Assembly (NCBI GenBank): GCA_003533505.1
Contig: DQGD01000007.1
Span: forward strand, 5,675-69,674
Source of the DNA: Clostridiales bacterium
Lineage (GTDB): Bacteria > Bacillota > Clostridia > Christensenellales > Pumilibacteraceae
Direction of reading: 5' to 3'
DNA length: 64,000 nt
The notes beneath the pieces are model-generated. The model saw only the letters and a list, made by a program, of their open reading frames with translations. It did not search any database and had not been told where the DNA came from. Shown here piece by piece: positions 60,590 through 64,000 of this stretch (its first letter is position 1; each line of letters starts with the position of its first letter). The position numbers were made by a program, and so were the translations under genes.

Positions 60590-61483
60590 ATGAATAACGC
60601 TTTAGAAAACGGCAGAAGCGGCGATTTCTTCGTCCCCGTAAAGAAAAAACGCAAGCCGCTCGTGGGCTCGCACATAATTATACTCCTCGCGATACTGTTC
60701 GTGGTCGTGCCCACCTACATAATGATAATAACCTCTCTCACCTCGACGATAGAGGCGAACAACGCCGCGTTCGTGTGGTGGCCGAAACAGGGACTTACCG
60801 TCGCAGGTTACGTCAAGGCGTTCACGCGCAAGACCGCCGGGAACTCGCTTCTTCGCTCGTTTGGCAACACGATGTGGATTTACCTGCCGTCCACGATTGT
60901 GGGAATATTCGTAAGTTCGATGTCGGCGTTTGCCTTCGCAAAGCTCGACTTCTACCTCAAAAAGCCGATGTTCGCGATACTATTGGCGACGATGACCGTA
61001 CCGAACTGCATCGCCATTATCGCCTCGTTCCTCATGTTCGACAAGCTCGGCTGGATAAACACTCCGCTGCCGCTGATGATTCCGAGAATGCTCGGCACGA
61101 TAGGCGTGGTGTTCTTCCTCCGTCAGTTCTTCATGGGAATCCCCGACGACCTCGTGGGAGCGGCGAACATTGACGGGCTGGGCGAAATCGGCGTATATTT
61201 CCGCATAATGCTGCCGATAGCAGTGCCGGCGCTCATCTCGCAGTTTATATTAAACTTCATCGCCGCCTACAACGACTACCTCGCGCCGTTACTGTACTTG
61301 CAGAACGCGAAGATGTACACGTTGCAGATTTCGCTGGCGTTCTTTGCCGAAGCCTACGTTCAGGATTGGCCGCTGAGAATGGCTGGCTGCGTGATTTCCA
61401 TGGTGCCGCTGGTTGTCCTGTACCTCATTTCGCAGAAGTATATCTTAAAGGGCGTGGCGATTTCTTCGGGACTCAAGGGCTGA
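60590..61483 (+). CDS. Sugar ABC permease (MalG/UgpE type)
   Basis: 297 residues, six predicted helices, EAA-loop region VGAANIDGLGEIGVYFRIML preceded by FFLRQFFMGIPDDL, and a typical end (SQKYILKGVAISSGLKG). AGGAGGG precedes the ATG, nine bases after the previous stop. As with the other two importers in the window, no ATPase gene follows. Confidence 0.9.
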   Translation: MNNALENGRSGDFFVPVKKKRKPLVGSHIIILLAILFVVVPTYIMIITSLTSTIEANNAAFVWWPKQGLTVAGYVKAFTRKTAGNSLLRSFGNTMWIYLPSTIVGIFVSSMSAFAFAKLDFYLKKPMFAILLATMTVPNCIAIIASFLMFDKLGWINTPLPLMIPRMLGTIGVVFFLRQFFMGIPDDLVGAANIDGLGEIGVYFRIMLPIAVPALISQFILNFIAAYNDYLAPLLYLQNAKMYTLQISLAFFAEAYVQDWPLRMAGCVISMVPLVVLYLISQKYILKGVAISSGLKG

Positions 61484-61592
61484 CGAGGAAGCGCGTTCGG
61501 CGCGATAAAACCGACGCGCAAGACTCAAAAAAACGTTAAATAACCGCCGCCCGAGCGGATAATATCGGGCGAAAAAATCAGGAGGAATAAAG

Positions 61593-63677
61593 ATGAAACT
61601 ATTCAAAAAACTCGTGTGCTTTGCGATAGCCGCGCTGACTATAGCGTCGGTTGTAGCATGCTCGGGAGGCGCTTCGGGCTTCGAGCTGAGCCACTTTGAC
61701 GGCTCGAACCCCGACAAAACCTACGACACGGATTTGCTGTACAAGAACAATACGGTGTTCTGGGGCGGCGACAGCGGCGTTATCTGGGTGAGCCCCGAGC
61801 AATCGCCCGAATACGGCGGCTATTTCTACCAATACATGTCCGAGTGCGCCGGTGTGGCGAATATCATTCCGTCCACCGAGGACGGAAAAACTCCGCCGCT
61901 CGAGCACAATAACAACGGTCCGGCGGCGTACACTTCGCACATCAAGCTGACGAGAAGCCGCGACCTCAACGATTGGGAGCCGTGCGGCGCAGTGGACGAC
62001 GGCATGGCGCTGAGAGTCGACGAAACCGAATGGGTGGGCGACTATCTGTGGGCGCCCGAGTGCATTTACGACAAGGTTTCGGGCAAGTACTTTCTGTACT
62101 TCTCGGCGCGTTCGAAAAAGAACAACGCCGAACTCAGGGCTTTGGGAGCGCAGTATTCCGATACCGACGTGAGTGTGGCTCCGTGGGAAAGATTTTATCT
62201 CGGCATCGCCGTTTCCGACACGCCGGTAGGACCGTTCAGGCTGGTTTCCAGCGAGAACGTCTACGGCGACAAGACGGCAAAAAACCTCAACGGCGAGGTC
62301 ATCAGCGGCATTAACCCGGCGTTTATGCTTGACAAGGCTTGCGACGAGTATTTCTACACCGACGAGTTCCGCGCGAGAGCGGACTTCGACGAGCTCGACG
62401 AAAAATGCTTTGCGGCGATAGACATTCACCCCTTTATCGACGACGGCACGTTGTACGTGTACTTCGTCAAGCACGGTTCGCTTTCCAACCTCGAGGGTAA
62501 CGTCATCTGGGGCATGAGAATGAAAGACATGGTCACGCCCGATTACGGCACGATGACCATGGTAGCCGGCAACGGTTACACGAGAAAGGATATTCCCGGC
62601 ATTGCCGAAGGCTCGGAGATAAACAAGTCCGTCGTGAGAGTGGAATATAAGGGCACGGGCGAGGGCGAATACCCCAACGATCCGAATTATCCGCGTCACC
62701 TTTCGACGAGTTACACGCGCTACACCAACTATGCCGACGGCACTTCGCAGAGCGCCGACGACCTTACCGACGGCTCCGTCGTGGAAGCTCCGCAGATGCT
62801 GACCACCAAGGATAAGGACGGCAAGACGGTGTACCTTCTCGCGTTCTCGCCGCGAGGAGTGGGCGACTATAACTACAACGTCAAATTTGCGTATTCGCAT
62901 AATCCGCTGACCGGCTTTGTCAAGGCAAAGGCAGAGGAACGCTCGATGATTCTGGGCGTGGACGAGCGCAACACGTTCATGTCCAACCTCGGTCACGTTC
63001 AGTTCCTCCATGTCGACGGACAGGATTGGATAGTGCATTGGGAGTTCCCGGCGCCCTTCGGCGGCTACGACACCGGCAGAATTTACGCGCTCAGCCAGAT
63101 GACCTGGCAGTACAACGAGGCGCTGGGTTTCGATACCCCCGTTGCAAACGGTCCTACCACTTCGCTGCAGCCGCTCCCGTCCGTGTTCTCGGGCTATCGT
63201 AACGTGGCGGAAAGAGCGACCGTCACCGCGACGAACGAAATCGACGGAAGCGCGAAGTACCTGACCGACGGCATGACCGTCACTATGCGCCGCGACGAGA
63301 AAATGCAGTTCAGGGCGAAGAACAACAAGACGAAAATCACGCTGACGTTCGCCGAGCCCGTTTCGATACGCGGCATACTGATTTACAACTCGTACAACTA
63401 CGACAACGCGTTCAAGAACGTTTCTACGATTAACTTTTCGCTCACCGAAACGCCGACGTGGCACACGGGCAACGAGAAATCGTGCTTTATCGCCGACCTG
63501 CCGTTTGCGACGGAGGCGTACACGTTGCCCGAGGGCGGCTTGCAGCCCGGCTCCGCGGCGGTGGCTACGTTTAACGAAATCAAGACGAACAAGATAGAAA
63601 TCGAGTTCGACAAGGACGACATGCTGGGCGGCGGCGACGAACTGCGCATCGCGGAAATCGTCGTTCTCGGCAAGTAA
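61593..63677 (+). CDS. GH43-like glycoside hydrolase lipoprotein
   Basis: 694 residues; lipobox VVAC (Cys 23), thus outside the membrane. The beta-propeller pattern of GH43/GH-F proteins is seen: DTDLLYKNNTVFWGGDSGVI (first strand and general base region), KLTRSRDLNDWEPCG, WAPECIYDKVSGKYFLYFSA, SDTPVGPFR, DIHPFIDDGTLYVYFVK and VEAPQMLTTKDKDGKTVYLL (acid Glu likely in VEAP). A C-terminal beta-sandwich (about 535-694, F5/8-like) follows. It would release arabinose or xylose. AGGAGG precedes the start. Confidence 0.8.
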   Translation: MKLFKKLVCFAIAALTIASVVACSGGASGFELSHFDGSNPDKTYDTDLLYKNNTVFWGGDSGVIWVSPEQSPEYGGYFYQYMSECAGVANIIPSTEDGKTPPLEHNNNGPAAYTSHIKLTRSRDLNDWEPCGAVDDGMALRVDETEWVGDYLWAPECIYDKVSGKYFLYFSARSKKNNAELRALGAQYSDTDVSVAPWERFYLGIAVSDTPVGPFRLVSSENVYGDKTAKNLNGEVISGINPAFMLDKACDEYFYTDEFRARADFDELDEKCFAAIDIHPFIDDGTLYVYFVKHGSLSNLEGNVIWGMRMKDMVTPDYGTMTMVAGNGYTRKDIPGIAEGSEINKSVVRVEYKGTGEGEYPNDPNYPRHLSTSYTRYTNYADGTSQSADDLTDGSVVEAPQMLTTKDKDGKTVYLLAFSPRGVGDYNYNVKFAYSHNPLTGFVKAKAEERSMILGVDERNTFMSNLGHVQFLHVDGQDWIVHWEFPAPFGGYDTGRIYALSQMTWQYNEALGFDTPVANGPTTSLQPLPSVFSGYRNVAERATVTATNEIDGSAKYLTDGMTVTMRRDEKMQFRAKNNKTKITLTFAEPVSIRGILIYNSYNYDNAFKNVSTINFSLTETPTWHTGNEKSCFIADLPFATEAYTLPEGGLQPGSAAVATFNEIKTNKIEIEFDKDDMLGGGDELRIAEIVVLGK

Positions 63678-63693
63678 GAGGGAGGAGAATTAA

Positions 63694-64000
63694 ATGAGTA
63701 AAAAGGGCAGAAGCTTTGTTAAGAGCGAAAAAGCCGCGCGCGGCAAAAACGGCAAGATAGCCGCCGCCGCGGTTACGGGACTTCTTTTCACCGTCGTACC
63801 TGCAGTGGGCTGCGCCTCGAACACGACTAAGGGCGAGGACTATAACTGGAATTACAACAAGCCGTTCTTTGCCGAAGCCGACGATTTCATGAGCGTCGAC
63901 GGCGTGCTCGACGAAGAGAAATGGCAGGGTAAGAACAAGATGGAGCACACCAGCGACGGCATAACCTTTACCGCCACTACCGTGTTCACCGAAAAGGGCT
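63694..64000 (+). CDS. Lipoprotein with CBM9/DOMON-like domain (partial, runs off window)
   Basis: The first 102 residues are visible. A long basic N-terminal segment and hydrophobic helix end in lipobox AVGC (Cys 40). Then FFAEADDFMSVDGVLDEEKW and a TFTATTVFTEKG strand follow, the entry motif of CBM9-like/DOMON carbohydrate-binding domains (..IDGxLDExxW..). GGAGGAG precedes the ATG. The gene is cut by the window edge, so its full function is unknown. Confidence 0.6.
   Translation, partial: MSKKGRSFVKSEKAARGKNGKIAAAAVTGLLFTVVPAVGCASNTTKGEDYNWNYNKPFFAEADDFMSVDGVLDEEKWQGKNKMEHTSDGITFTATTVFTEKG

Noticed and set aside
61599..63464. 621-residue minus-strand open frame opposite the GH43-like gene
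   Set aside because: Basic, low-complexity product with no recognisable domain; the plus-strand gene is well supported.

Overview
The window is bacterial and looks like an uncultured gut-type Clostridia (Bacillota). The evidence is strong AGGAGG-type ribosome sites, TTGACA/TATAAT promoters with 17-base spacers, lipobox lipoproteins, CUT1 sugar importers that lack their own ATPase, SipW/TasA-like genes and DUF285 repeat surface proteins. An affiliation near Christensenellales is only a guess. Composition is not uniform. The first ~14 kb, and parts of 46.4-49.8 kb, are visibly richer in A+T than the 25-46 kb and 50-64 kb stretches.

Layout. (1) 1-7.5 kb: a maltodextrin operon (binding protein, two permeases, GT35 phosphorylase, GH77 glucanotransferase). 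(2) 7.5-9.5 kb: a mobile-element graveyard with a frameshifted zinc ribbon, a truncated GNAT, a serine-recombinase tail and a frameshifted RhuM-like start. A promoter, a 22-codon leader-like ORF and a hairpin follow. (3) 9.95-13.7 kb: one large surface protein with a DUF6273-like domain, an M64-type metallopeptidase, 55-residue repeats and a C-terminal membrane anchor. (4) 13.7-14.55 kb: terminators, a tRNA-3'-end-like sequence and a truncated tyrosine integrase, which look like an integration scar. (5) 14.57-25.2 kb: the most interesting region. A promoter and a probable c-di-GMP-I riboswitch with terminator lead into a SipW/TasA-like surface-fibre operon and a DUF285 repeat protein. A second operon follows, encoding a GGDEF-REC-HD-GYP enzyme, a family 3 solute-binding lipoprotein, a hybrid histidine kinase and an Hpt protein. 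Together these look like a self-contained signal-to-c-di-GMP-to-fibre circuit.

(6) 25.3-43.7 kb: plant-glycan utilisation. A GH78-like enzyme lies on the minus strand. On the plus strand are a 1228-residue triple-repeat lipoprotein, an AraC regulator, an LplB/YtcP-type importer with its binding protein, two carbohydrate-surface proteins, a GH39-like lipoprotein, an SGNH esterase-like lipoprotein and a GH36 alpha-galactosidase. (7) 43.75-44.7 kb: remnants of a DMT transporter and a surface adhesin. (8) 44.7-49.8 kb: an HEYAH lipoprotein, then a lower-GC cluster of three unrecognised proteins around an ADP-ribosylglycohydrolase. (9) 49.9-54.4 kb: flavodoxin, amidohydrolase, MscS channel, methylated-DNA methyltransferase and an exo/endonuclease/phosphatase-fold protein. 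(10) 54.6-64 kb: an ArsR-type regulator divergent from a GH2 enzyme, a third CUT1 importer, a GH43-like lipoprotein and the start of a CBM9-like lipoprotein that runs off the end.

The cell appears built to import oligosaccharides with three separate CUT1 systems that must share an ATPase encoded elsewhere. It trims them at the surface with lipoprotein hydrolases and inside the cell with GH2, GH36, GT35 and GH77 enzymes. No complete tRNA, rRNA, CRISPR array or intact mobile element was found. All family calls come from reading motifs; no database search was run.
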